Source: Megalonaias nervosa
Lineage: Eukaryota; Mollusca; Bivalvia; Unionida; Unionidae
Length of the DNA: 64,000 nucleotides
Direction of reading: 5' to 3'
Assembly: GCA_016617855.1 (NCBI GenBank)
Contig: JAECUM010001166.1
Location: 124,001 to 188,000, forward strand
Shown: positions 56,201-63,289 of the stretch, one piece after another
How the letters are laid out: every line of letters starts with the position of its first letter
Position numbering within the stretch: position 1 is the first letter of the stretch
Program-made: the position numbers and the translations under genes
The notes under the pieces: model-generated
Told to the model about the DNA's origin: nothing
The model's input: the letters and a program-made list of their open reading frames with translations, nothing else
Databases searched by the model: none

Positions 56201-59200
56201 CTTAAGTATGTTCAGTGATTTAAAGTTGTTTTTCTTTCCCTGCGAATAGCCTCATCCCTTTGGCAGCTTCAATAGTATTCTCACGCTGAGTAAAATCTAG
56301 GCCAATTTAAGTACATGTACATGTAGGACTGTACCTTTTAACAAAAAAATATTTTCTTTTGTTAGTGTTTACTTTAACTAGTAGCAAAATGTAACTGACC
56401 AAAACAGTGCATGAAAATCAATCACTTTTGTTGATTATCAGAGGTTCCTTTACACTGGTATGCCTGTTTTTACCAATAAAATTTGCCTCTGTACTGGAAA
56501 AAGATGAGGCTGTTGGTATTCATGTACCGACAGACTAAATTCTGAAAGAAGCCGACATATTCTATTCATGCAGTTTAGTTCCATGTCCCTCCTGACTTTG
56601 ATCAGTGACCACTGGCAACAACACAGAGTGGGCATTTCACTTTGATGGACTGCAAGGCTTTGATATTGGATTCAAGATAAAAAGAACACAAATTAAAAAC
56701 ACTCTTCTTGCTATTTTATAGATATTAATCCAAGCTGTCACTGTTTGCTATGTTCCATTTACATTGAAGAATCTGTAATCACTGCATAGAAATCGACAAC
56801 TTCATTAAAAAAATAATGGACACTGGATTATTTAAATACCATTTGTGGTTTTATTTACTATTGTTTGAAACAAATTAATAACCACATGTTTGTTTTGGGG
56901 GGGGTCCAACTATGTTTGGAATTTTGCCTGTTTCTATTTATGGATGATTGTAAGTCACGTGATCTAGCCATGCAGATGGCTGAATGCTTACACTTAACAC
57001 CAAGCTTGGAAACACTTATTACCTACCAATTAACTTTATTAAAAAAAAACAAACAAAAAAAAACTCTTAACCAAAGTTGTTAATTCTGCATGGATTAAGT
57101 TGGTGACTGACCGTGACGATATTGGAATGGGATTACATTATAGTTTCTTCCACAAAGCATCGTGAATTTTTCTCTATATCTAACTACATCATTAAATGTA
57201 GCTAAAAGTACCTAATTCATTTTAAATATATAGTGTAAAAAGAATTATGTATTTTTAGCTACATTTATTGATGTTGACCTGATAATTTACTGAGTTGCAG
57301 ATAATATAAAATTTGCAATGCTGTGTGGAACAAACCATATTGTCATGGTGTTGACATGTGACTGTCCATTATAAATGCAGCTCCAGTAAAGGTCAGAAAT
57401 GCATGCATTCAATTTCTTTACTCTAAAGTATTGTTTACAACATAATTTTCTCCACTCTATGCAAATCATAAACCATTTATTGATGAGATTGGTTGATTAG
57501 TATTTGTACCGGTAAAATTTGGTCTTGTACAGACTTTTTCCATCCTTGCTGGTGTAGCAGAAATGCCAGATCATTTGTTGTAAAATTTCTCAGAGATGGA
57601 CACTGAATGTTGCATTTTGTCAAATTTAGCAGGTCCACATGTCACTTCGGACTGAAACTTATGCCCAACATAACGGGGTTATCGACTTAACAGGGGTCAA
57701 GATAAGCAGGTGAAAATTAGCATAACAAAGAAGGATTTTTTTGGGACCGGACGAAATCACTCGACATACACGGGTTCTCGAGATAACCGAGGTCAAGATA
57801 AAAGGGTTTGACTGTATACAGACATACACACATTAAAAACGCTTTAACAAATACCAAGCAAATTTGTTCATTAAGTTGTTCATTAAGGCAAAATGAAACA
57901 TGTTCAGGAAACATGTATTTTAAATTGCAGTGTTCCAAACAAATACACAAATGTTAAAATAATCATCAGATCCAGCATATTAAATAAAGCGAAGACTTGT
58001 TTTATTGTTAATTAACAATTAGTGGAAATATGTGGCTTCTCGGCTATGCTAACAGTTTGTGTGCAGCTGAGGGTAATGTGCTATAAAGATAACTGCTTTA
58101 TTCTCCAATTAAAGAACACACAACACAGTATACTCTTTTCAAAAGTAACAGCAGTCATTCTTGTAATTTTGACCTAACAAATGTATTTCACTTCCTGGCA
58201 TTTCACTACAGTTAAAAGGTCCACATGCAAAACAAGGTGTCTTTCTGTAAATGAAAACAAGCAAGTTTTCTATTTGATCTTAGTCTTGCACTCTTGTAAT
58301 GTTCATTTCTTTATCCTCGTTTTTATTCTCATTCATAATTCTCCTATTTGTGTTTTTTCTTGCACATTCAGTCATTTATTTGCTCTTATGCTTATCCTTT
58401 GAATGTGCTCCATGTTTGTTCCTTCATTGACTTGTACATTTCTGTACAATAATTATAAAAAGATCAACTGATAGTACTGGATACTACTTAATGAGGGAAA
58501 AAAAAAATGAAGAAATTCTAGTGGGGAAAAAAAAGCGTACCGGGAGAATTACGGGATTTTAAACTATTTTTTTTAAAAATTAATTCTGCATAAATCTGGT
58601 ACCCCTCCCCATGCTCTCTCTCTCACAGCAAACAATGTATATTCTGATTAATCATACTTTATCCATCACAGAAATTTCATACAACTTTGACTAAATGTTT
58701 TCTCTAAATGATAAATGTTTTCACAACTAGGATGTTATCTTCCCAAAAGTGATACATTTTTGATGAGGTAGGCAATAACTTTTACAAGGACACAAAATGA
58801 CTTTACATATTCATTTTATTTCCTTTAATGGGATTATTATAACATTCCCCATTCTTTTTATGAAGACTGATATTCTGAAGGTATTTATGATCACCTTTGT
58901 GGTGAAATGTTTCTTAAAACCTTCCTACTAAATGTCTTCAACATAAAATATTAGTAATGAAAACAACAGTCTTTGGAATTTATCTACGAGTCACATTCAT
59001 CTGATGAATATTGGAAGATTTTTTTTTAAATTTTGATACAAGGTGAAAAACCACTATCACTTACCTTGGTTCACTGAAACTATATACAAGCGAAAACATA
59101 AAAGATAAAAAAAAATTCAGTAGTCAAGTATTATTTTATATCAGAACAATTCACTGCTGCACACTGGACCATGATGACTTCTGTTGTAACAACAACAGAC

Positions 59201-59933
59201 CGCAGTAAAGGATTACATCACACATGTACATCATTACATGAAAACTTTCAATTCAGGAGTATGTAATGTGTAGACACATGTTAACATCGTTCAATCATTA
59301 GATGACTCATGCTATATGAAGAGAAAAAAAGTTGTATTATTAATTAATAAACAACAAAGTTGGTGAAGCATGTTTTGTGATTAGGGTGTAGTGACTCAAG
59401 ATACATCCCCTTGCCAAGCTTCATGATTCAGGTATAAATGGTTATACAGTGTGCAAAAAAGTTAATGCAAACCTTGATCAAGAATGAATACCTACTGTAC
59501 CTGGGATTTTTCTGGGCTATTTTGGGGCCAAAATTCAGACCAATTCCAAAAAACTGTACATTTTTCCCCAAGTTCAGGGTAAAAAAATCCCAATTATAAT
59601 TTCCAAATTTGACCTATTCATCCATGCAACACATTGATTAAGCATGTCAAGGTTTAACTAGCCATACTTTCGTAAGTGGGGCATATGTACACTATATTTT
59701 CCTTGAGGAGCCATAAACTAGTGGTGGTGATGCCCAACCAACTTGGTATTTCTTAGTTGCTGTATCTCAATTAAATCGGGTCTGCAGCAATAGGCAGTAT
59801 TTATCAAGACCAGAAATAGATTAAGTGACAGAAGCAGTGAACACTTACCTTGACATGGCAATATCTTGTGCCTGTTGAGGTGTGAGATGAAAGACAAAGT
59901 AGGTTTCTTGAAACCGAGAATTACTTCTAGGGA
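25344..59933 (-). CDS. PIAS: PIAS-family E3 SUMO-protein ligase, 5'-partial, nine secure exons
   Basis: PIAS proteins are nuclear E3 ligases that move SUMO from UBC9 to transcription factors and chromatin proteins. Joining 59933-59849, 53267-53217, 52699-52609, 48516-48382, 45854-45749, 38590-38517, 34524-34364, 31589-31453 and 25990-25344 keeps one open frame of 494 residues, every junction being GT-AG and phase-matched. Recognisable landmarks in order are RFQETYFVF and LTPQQ (PINIT), [61 protein letters not shown], the SP-RING ([27 protein letters not shown]), EANEIQF, and the [17 protein letters not shown], followed by a Ser/Pro tail. The N-terminal SAP domain and the PINIT start are absent because the gene runs off the right edge. 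A PIAS1/2/3/4 subtype cannot be assigned; many invertebrates have a single PIAS. The family call is very secure. Confidence 0.96.
26280..26710 (+). repeat. Tandem-core array, family D (degenerate)
   Basis: AATGCTTTCTGTAAAAATTT, GCACATCATCTGTACAAATC and GCTAAAATTCTGCTGAGCAG correspond to the family D landmarks seen in the 63290 array. Heavily diverged. Confidence 0.5.
27183..27270 (+). mobile_element. SINE-B head fragment
   Basis: Plus-strand GAGTGGCCAAATGGTCTTAA with following GATCATTGCCATCT matches only the tRNA-like head of SINE-B. The body is lost or diverged. Confidence 0.5.
27700..27900 (+). repeat. Family C fragment
   Basis: About one and a half units, with GATATCAATAAACTTTTCCATTTAG, CATAATGGCTGCCATAGTGG and GGCACTATTTTCATTTA landmarks (each quoted in part). 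No terminal block. Confidence 0.6.
27967..28287 (-). mobile_element. SINE-A copy 2 with target-site duplication
   Basis: Full-length copy, reverse-oriented, with a tRNA-like head at the right (A-box-like CTAGTGGTTAGAGTG, B-box-like GGTTTGAACCC) and (CA)n at the 3' end. Flanks CATTAAAAGTGTA and CATAAAAAGTGTA match at 12 of 13 positions. It is the most diverged copy in the central hairpin. Confidence 0.85.
28711..28954 (-). mobile_element. SINE-B copy with perfect 12-bp target duplication
   Basis: Flanked by TAAAGCATTTTG at 28699-28710 and 28955-28966. A (TTG)n run marks the left (3') end; the right end holds the head AAGTGGTCTAAAGCGC. It is the best reference copy of SINE-B in the window. Confidence 0.88.
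29123..29517 (-). mobile_element. SINE-A copy 3 with very long (CA)44 tail
   Basis: tRNA-like head near 29460-29517, SINE body, then an uninterrupted dinucleotide run of 44 units at 29123-29210 where the other copies have about 5 to 13. No clear target duplication was found. Confidence 0.82.
29645..29980 (-). mobile_element. SINE-A copy 4 with perfect 12-bp target duplication
   Basis: Full-length copy flanked by CTCAAATTTATG at 29633-29644 and 29981-29992. The tRNA-like head is at the right and the CA tail at the left. It lies about 130 bp from copy 3 in the same orientation. Confidence 0.9.
30130..30375 (+). repeat. Family C terminal segment
   Basis: Contains AGCACCATTTTCATCTAGGA, AACAAACTTGTGCTAATGG and the terminal ACAGACAACAGG ... 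GGCTCTTCTGGACCATGACC block of family C. Confidence 0.6.
30590..31420 (+). repeat. Composite repeat: upstream module joined to family C
   Basis: The segment 30590-31150 is a relative of the 3060-4110 repeat (ACAAAATGAATATGTCTAAT, TCAGCTACCATTACTCATCA, TTTCTACATTTCTTTGAAAT). It passes directly into a family C unit at about 31150 and finishes with ATGGATGGACAACAGGTCAT near 31380. The upstream module may therefore be the 5' part of the same element. Confidence 0.55.
31453..31589 (-). CDS. PIAS: PIAS exon: C-terminal flank of the SP-RING (137 nt)
   Basis: Acceptor tccttgcag, donor GCAG|GTATGA. It encodes [20 protein letters not shown], then [20 protein letters not shown] and SAASA. The segment corresponds to L-F-x-E-I and the E-I-Q-F-x-x-D-G-(S/T)-W-x-P block of PIAS proteins. 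An inverted-repeat transposon begins about 120 nt upstream in the adjoining intron. Confidence 0.94.
31713..33368. mobile_element. hAT-like element, 11-bp TIR, 6-bp TSD, in PIAS intron
   Basis: Left end CTGGGTTCCTG and right end CAGGAACCCTG pair at 10 of 11 positions; CTTATA is duplicated at 31707-31712 and 33369-33374. TTCCAGACCC repeats on the left and CCAGAATTCCAGA on the right are subterminal. The element is 1,656 bp. A 133-codon open frame near the right end (32990) shows no transposase similarity I can recognise. Confidence 0.72.
33650..34270 (+). repeat. Tandem-core array, family D
   Basis: Units with GTTTGGTCAAATTCTATTCA, AGTAATGACAGCCATTTATG and CATATCAGCATCATTTGTGC landmarks, repeating every 120-150 bp. 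It lies next to the right end of the 31713 transposon in the PIAS SP-RING intron. Confidence 0.65.
34364..34524 (-). CDS. PIAS: PIAS exon: SP-RING (MIZ) zinc finger (161 nt)
   Basis: Acceptor tttccag, donor GATGG|GTAAAG. It encodes [17 protein letters not shown], then [19 protein letters not shown], then [17 protein letters not shown]. This is the catalytic SP-RING that recruits charged UBC9. The four expected zinc ligands are visible: Cys and His of C-S-H and both Cys of C-P-V-C. The usual L-Q-C-F-D is L-Q-T-F-D here, so a conserved but, by analogy with yeast Siz1, non-ligand Cys is Thr. Confidence 0.96.
35050..35665 (+). repeat. Possible distant relative of the LTR-like repeat
   Basis: Ends with TCTAGGGAAATAAATTATTT, a Leu/Phe-rich AT segment and TATGTAACAG, as in the 47411 repeat. 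The left two-thirds are not convincingly alike. Confidence 0.35.
35640..35995. repeat. Family D fragment
   Basis: Contains GCAATGACTATCATGTCGGA, GGATGCTTTCTGTAAAATTT and a following unit with CGCAGTACCGAAGAATGG and TAGCATCATTTGAGCGTAAA. At most two degenerate units. Confidence 0.5.
36126..36443 (-). mobile_element. SINE-A copy 5 with 11-bp target duplication
   Basis: Full-length body and head, with the CA tail largely absent. Flanks AAGGAGGCAGT (36115-36125) and AAAGAGGCAGT (36444-36454) match at 10 of 11 positions. Lies in the PIAS intron between the 38517 and 34524 exons. Confidence 0.85.
36690..37410 (+). repeat. Tandem-core array, family D
   Basis: Landmarks GTAATGGTAGCCATATGTGA, CTGGCATCATTTGTCAGGAT, TTTGTCAAATTCTGTTCAGT and AACATCGTTTGTACAAATCT recur about every 120-150 bp. 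Confidence 0.6.
37596..38160. repeat. 62-bp minisatellite, about nine units
   Basis: Unit begins AAACTTGCCAAACAAGAAAT and continues CCTAGCACATCAGGGTACAT, ATGTTAGGCATTTATCAATA. Some units are shortened or carry local duplications (for example near 37820-37880). It lies in a PIAS intron, about 360 bp from the 38517-38590 exon. Confidence 0.9.
38517..38590 (-). CDS. PIAS: PIAS exon: entry to the SP-RING (74 nt)
   Basis: Acceptor ttatttcag, donor CCT|GTAAGT. It encodes [20 protein letters not shown] followed by SLMCP, matching the I-K-E-K-L-x-x-D-P-D-S-E-(I/V)[12 protein letters not shown] consensus before the SP-RING. Confidence 0.96.
38600..40560. other. PIAS intron sequence, no other gene seen
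   Basis: Includes a G-run near 38800. Nothing coding is supported. Confidence 0.4.
40570..40760 (+). mobile_element. SINE-B copy, plus orientation, diverged
   Basis: The head GACCGAGTTGTCTGAGGCGC is close to the tRNA-Leu/Ser A-box region, followed by body sequence including TGTGAGAAAGGTTGCCAGTA. The 3' end is indistinct. Confidence 0.65.
40920..42045. mobile_element. hAT-like non-autonomous element, 13-bp TIR, 6-bp TSD
   Basis: Starts CATAGCTGCCAAC and ends GTTGGCAGCTATG, perfect 13-bp inverted repeats, with GAAATA directly duplicated at 40914-40919 and 42046-42051. Subterminal short repeats (AAATACTGA on the left, AATACGG on the right) resemble transposase-binding repeats. No transposase frame remains in its 1,126 bp. 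Superfamily call is by TIR style only. Confidence 0.8.
41096..41173. repeat. Long imperfect hairpin inside the 40920 element
   Basis: Arms GTGTTGCACACTTGCACCTTCTG (41096-41118, 23 nt; given here only for pairing) and 41151-41173 pair at 22 of 23 positions, with an inner CACCC/GGGTG stem in the 32-nt loop. Confidence 0.85.
42060..43195. other. PIAS intron, old GC-richer repeat-like DNA
   Basis: GAGAGAATCCTTTAATGCAA with following AAGGCTA(C/T)AGACA also occurs at 36071-36100. The fragment therefore belongs to a dispersed repeat. A 167-codon minus-strand open frame here has no recognised motif. Confidence 0.4.
43204..43351. mobile_element. 148-bp hAT-type MITE with 8-bp TSD
   Basis: Terminal inverted repeats CAGGGGTCTCAAACTC and CAGGGGTCTCAAACAC (15 of 16), flanked by ATCTAAAA and ATCTAGAA (7 of 8). 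The ends resemble those of Charlie-like hAT elements. Confidence 0.82.
43780..45185 (+). repeat. Long family C array with SINE-B inside
   Basis: At least eight degenerate units; successive AACAAGATTTTCAAG-like landmarks fall near 43948, 44094, 44229, 44332, 44452, 44852 and 44994, spacing 100 to 146 bp apart from the SINE-B at 44509-44761. It ends with GGACAACAGGCC ... CATCCCATAAGCTCTTCTGG. Confidence 0.75.
44509..44761 (-). mobile_element. SINE-B copy nested in a tandem-core array
   Basis: Body and head match the 28711 copy with many substitutions. The flanking GCACCATTT ... CATTTTTGTTTAGAGCC rejoins a tandem-core unit, so this SINE inserted into an older array. Confidence 0.75.
45252..45576 (-). 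mobile_element. SINE-A copy 6, best preserved, 13-14 bp target duplication
   Basis: Read on the minus strand it begins CCGCTCCGATGGCCTAGTGG, with A-box-like TGGCCTAGTGGTTAGGGC and B-box-like GGGTTCGATCCC, as in a tRNA-derived pol III promoter. Flanked by CAAAATTGGATCT at 45239-45251 and 45577-45589 (one further T also matches). It carries the perfect CATCATGC/GCATGATG inverted pair at 45361-45368 and 45381-45388. It lies about 160 bp from a PIAS exon. Confidence 0.92.
45749..45854 (-). CDS. PIAS: PIAS exon: end of PINIT domain (106 nt)
   Basis: Acceptor tttccag, donor TTAA|GTAAGT. It encodes [15 protein letters not shown], then [20 protein letters not shown], matching the PIAS V-K-x-L-(S/T)-(S/A)-x-x-L-L-x-R-L and P-D-H-(S/T)-R-A-L blocks. 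It ends with one base of the next Ile codon. Confidence 0.95.
46304..46322. repeat. (AG)n microsatellite
   Basis: About nine AG units in the PIAS intron between the 48382 and 45854 exons. Confidence 0.85.
46400..47410. other. PIAS intron, no feature seen
   Basis: AT-rich, without recognised repeats or exons. Confidence 0.4.
47411..48311 (+). repeat. LTR-like repeat, single copy
   Basis: Homologous along its length to the cluster at 53341-55130: TTGTTAGTTTTAAAT start, AACAAGGAACTGTTGACA, TGATAGGACTTATATTTTT, GGGAAATAAATTATTTTGTT with an AATAAA, and ACTTTTGTACGAGCC near the right end. TGTTAG/TAACA termini and the near-terminal poly(A) signal resemble a solo LTR, but no primer-binding site or coding region is present. 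Confidence 0.5.
48382..48516 (-). CDS. PIAS: PIAS exon: PINIT domain, [10 protein letters not shown] block (135 nt)
   Basis: Exactly 45 codons, phase 0 at both ends, acceptor gttttcag, donor CGG|GTAAGT. Contains [19 protein letters not shown] and WASEYAR. The G-V-E-P-K-R-P-x-R-P-x-(D/N)-I-T-S-L motif is diagnostic for PIAS proteins. Confidence 0.96.
48520..50829. other. PIAS intron, no feature seen
   Basis: AT-rich unique sequence upstream of a family C array. Short open frames lack protein features. Confidence 0.4.
50830..52330 (+). repeat. Long family C array in PIAS intron
   Basis: Repeated units with GACATCATATGAAGTC, TTTTCATTCAGAATCAACTA and AGGAGAAGTAGCA landmarks, ending in GATGGCTGATGGACAACAGG. 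The end block is split by the 52159-52279 insertion. Confidence 0.7.
52159..52279. mobile_element. Possible small MITE nested in a tandem-core array
   Basis: TAGGGTTGCAACC at the left and TAAGGTTGTCACC (reversed right end) match at 10 of 13. Removing 52159-52279 restores the GGACAACAGG/CATGCCATAGCAAAAGCTC end of the surrounding element. Confidence 0.45.
52609..52699 (-). CDS. PIAS: PIAS exon: PINIT domain segment (91 nt)
   Basis: Acceptor tgtttatttag, donor CCT|GTAAGT. One nucleotide completes the Arg codon, followed by 30 codons containing [16 protein letters not shown] and ICVRVNGK, a highly conserved PIAS block (L-E-T-S-C-x-Q-x-D-x-F-P-P; V-x-V-N-G-K). It ends in phase 0. Confidence 0.95.
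53217..53267 (-). CDS. PIAS: PIAS exon: PINIT domain segment (51 nt)
   Basis: Acceptor tgttttcag, donor AAG|GTAGGA. It encodes [18 protein letters not shown] including the split codons, matching the K-C-(D/E)-(F/Y)-T-x-Q-x-Q-L-R motif of the PINIT domain. Confidence 0.93.
53341..55130 (+). repeat. Cluster of three LTR-like units in tandem
   Basis: Unit 1 (53341-54240) is full length; unit 2 (54241-54475) has an internal deletion joining AAACAGCCAATTTCT to the GGGAAATAAATTATTTTGTT region; unit 3 (54476-55130) lacks the left part. Each ends TACGAGCCTACA(C/T)GTAACA or a close variant. The order suggests unequal exchange or repeated slippage rather than independent insertions. It lies within a PIAS intron. 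Confidence 0.6.
55610..55701. repeat. 31-bp tandem repeat, three copies
   Basis: ACTTGCAGAACCCTGGTTTA plus ACCCAAGCCAT, repeated with a single substitution. Near-perfect identity implies a recent expansion. Confidence 0.95.
55702..59064. other. PIAS intron, largely unique
   Basis: A segment at 57660-57815 (ACGGGGTTATCGACTTAACA; GGTTCTCGAGATAACCGAGG; AGGGTTTGACTGTATA) looks like one end of a DNA transposon; the partner end was not found. A related GACATCGAGATAAGTGG motif occurs near 32187. Confidence 0.4.
59065..59079 (-). CDS. PIAS: Candidate PIAS microexon, 15 nt (or 9 nt)
   Basis: A stretch with acceptor tatatag, the 15 bases TTTCAGTGAACCAAG and donor GTAAGT, lying 769 nt inside the intron after the first visible exon. 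Its phase fits both neighbours and would insert SFSEP between MS and RDFRPG. A second acceptor, TTTCAG, six bases further in would give a 9-nt exon (59073-59065) inserting SEP, also in frame. Direct splicing of the flanking exons gives MSRDFRPG, close to what is expected of invertebrate PIAS, so the microexon would be optional. Its reality is unproven. Confidence 0.4.
59849..59933 (-). CDS. PIAS: PIAS exon: PINIT domain segment
   Basis: Eighty-five nucleotides with acceptor ttttcag and donor AAG|GTAAGT. It contributes 2 nt, 27 codons and 2 nt and encodes [19 protein letters not shown] and then [12 protein letters not shown] and LTPQQ are hallmark PINIT residues. This is the most 5' PIAS exon visible; the preceding SAP/PINIT exon should end in phase 1 and lies beyond the window. 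Confidence 0.93.
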
Positions 59934-62900
59934 CTGAAAAATCGACGTTTAATAAAATAAGATCTTGTGCATTGTTAAACAATAATTGAAATACTACTCC
60001 TGATAAAGAAGAATGATCTTCCAGTGATGAACAGATTTCATCATGTATAAAATCTATAACAATAACAAATTTGTTATTTGCTGAAGATGTGATTTTCAGC
60101 ACTTTGTACAGAATAATTTCGACTTTGTTTTCACAATCTATTACTTTTCCACTGTATAGGAGAGCACCCTATTTAAAAGTTCTTCACTTTTGAAAGCACT
60201 AATTGTCATAAAGTGTTATGTTATTTAATCCAGTCCAGTTATGCTACAAGACGACAGTGGTAAGTAACACTAACTTTGGATATTTGTTAGTAAGTCTGGA
60301 TATAATTTGATTTCAAATGTGTAAGTGCACCTCTCAGCATTATCTCAGCGAATTTTGATAAAATTTTTAGTATAAAGAACAAATCATTTAGAGTTATCTT
60401 GCCAAATATCTCAAATTAATTACCTATATCTTTATAACTGCTCAGTAGATATGAATAAAAATTATGGAATATAGAGTATATTCATTCAAGGCACATACTA
60501 AAATCAGTATTTGTTTTCCTTTAATGCACTATAAACCATTACCAGTAAAGTAGTTGGTTTAACTTTACTATAATGTAAACTGACAATAACTTGTATGTTA
60601 TACAATCTATTCTATGTGCTTGGCCAAGATCATGGGTATCTCTGCTACTGACTAACTTTAGAGTGAAAATATTATGATAAAAGTTTATCTTAGAGCAGCC
60701 AAATGTCCAGCATGCACAATCAGCTATCATAATTTTTGCTTCCGTTGATGAAAGCAAAATAATAAGAAATTTTTTTATGCCCCCATTTTGTTAAATCATT
60801 GTCATCACTTCACTTTAAGTAGCTCTATATAATTTTAGCAAAGTTAAGAGCAACAAAATACATCATTATGAACATATTAAAGACAAAATAACATAATCAA
60901 AGCCCACAAACACATACCTTTAAAATTTGGCAAACTTCAAGACCCGGAAATGTTAGTCACACATATAACTTGTGTTCACCAAACCCTATACTATTTATTG
61001 TCCTGTATGATTACAGCAAAGAGACCAGGAAGAAAATAATAGACCATAGATAATAAAACATGCTAAAACATTTTTAATACACAGATACAGCCCATAATAA
61101 AGGTTCATATTTTAAAACTACAAGTCTTAATTTCAATGTACTGAATTTCGTGTCTGCAACATTATATGCGGTATCCATCAGTTCATATGGAGACCTTTTA
61201 CTATGGTGCTCAAATAGTTCTCTAAACATCTTAACTGCAGCACATGAAACTACTTTACATCATTCAAACATGCGCAGATACTATTTGACTACAAGCACTT
61301 GCACATTGTTTGTGTCCGCAGAATTCCAAAGTTGTTATATGCAGAACCAAATGTGACTACAATCAGAGGAGCGCCAATTGTGTTCAGGTAGTAGAAGTTT
61401 TACCTGAAGCAAAGGTATCATAGTTAAATTAGACCATTGGTTGTAGTAATTGTAATGTTAGAATGGTGTTTTGAAGAAGGGATGTTCTTTCACTGTAGAT
61501 TTATGCAGGCTTGGTTGAATCTGTAAAAATGGTGGTTACATGGCTGGCCACGTTTAATGACCAACACACCATATTATTGTTTTTGCATGAAAAGAGCTGC
61601 ATTTAACTTAAGATTAGGTAATGGCTTTTGTACTTGTACTTAATGCAGCAAAATTTGTCCTCATGCAGAAAGTACTATGCTGTTTTGATGACACGTTCTA
61701 GACTATTGCTTTTGGTAATGCTAATAACGAAGACATGAAAATTCATCATCTTTCTGTTATCTCATGCAATATGCAGAACCGTTTGACATAAATAGATATT
61801 TTCTCTCCACCCATTTATTTTGCTTCTTTTTACATTTTTTTACGAAGTTATGGATTTTCCAACATCACATATAAGGTTTAAATTTATTTGAATAGTTATA
61901 GATCATTTGCCATCTTTGTTGGGATTTGGTGTCCAAGTTATATGCATAACAGAAGTAGTTTTTGAACAAAATATGGTTAATAAACATTGTTTTTTCACAT
62001 GTGTATACCTGACCACTGAATACTGGCAAATAGCACAGATCAGATTAAATAATACAAAATTTCAGAATTTTTAAGTAGGAAAAAGTTAATCTTGTGTGTG
62101 TCCCACAGATAACGGTGTCCAATTATGTATGTTCGTTGTTATGTCAAGTTTCTCAGAAAGCGTCAGTTAAAAATGCTGTGAAATGAAATATTCTCTATTA
62201 TTATGCTTGCTTGTGCCTATATCCACTTGTACTTTGTGAAAAAAGAAGACACCAAGTTATATGTGCACCGTTTTCAATGTGTTGTTTTTCTCATCATATT
62301 TAAGTCAAACTATGAACCTCTGAGGTCTATTTTATAAATATTCATTAAATATAAGCTAAAATAGATTCAATTTTTGGCACATATGTAACACTGTTGGGAC
62401 CCATGATCTTGGCCAAGCACATATACATTCATACAGCATGAAAAGAAATATCTGACCATTTTCCATTCATGCTTGTGTAGCTGCCACAAAGTACACCACA
62501 ATTAACTGTGTAATATCCATATATTATCACAACCCAGTTTAGCAATCACTTCCTAGGAGTCCAATACAGCGCAATGCACATACTGACCCCTGGCATGCCC
62601 TGGAATATAAACAGGCTAGATGCAGCCTCTTGCATGTCATAAGAGACAGCTACTGGAGACAGAAGCCACAGTCACTCTGGTTAGCATTCCGGACTTGTGA
62701 CCAATGGGTGCACCCATGAGTAGGTCACTTTATTCCAACTGCATTAAGCAACGAATAGTCCGTGTTGCTGAGTTGTAAAACCATTAAAACCAAGCTAAAT
62801 GCTGCACAAGTGTTCCCCAATTTTTCTCCATGAAGCTGAGTATAATCAAGTCTTTACTTGCTAAACACAAGTGTCAGAAATACACCTGCATGTGTTAATG

Positions 62901-63289
62901 AACAACAATGTTAAATGCCTTCATTAGCACAAATACACACTAAGTAACACCTTAACATGCTCAGTTTACTTTATATTGTATAAAAGCCACTGTTAGCTAA
63001 AGGGTGAGATCAAAGAAACAAAACCTAAATTTTTATTTTTATTTTACAACCAAACTCAGAAACTGCAGACACCTTCCATAGTGGACATCAGAGGTTACCT
63101 GTCACATGCAAGTCTTCTGAGTCACAATGGTCGACAGCCCACATGCCTGGCTGTGTTCTGGACCCCTGCGTTTTCATCACTGCTTGATATAAACCTGTGC
63201 ATTCTGACATGCTGTATTAATATGTACCACCAACAGTAAAATGCATAGTCTGTCTGTATACTGTAATATGTAGTATGGTGTGCAGTGAT
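59934..63289. other. Upstream PIAS intron, no exon seen
   Basis: No SAP-domain or start-codon exon for PIAS can be found here. The segment 62575-62790 is GC-richer and may be a repeat. Confidence 0.45.
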
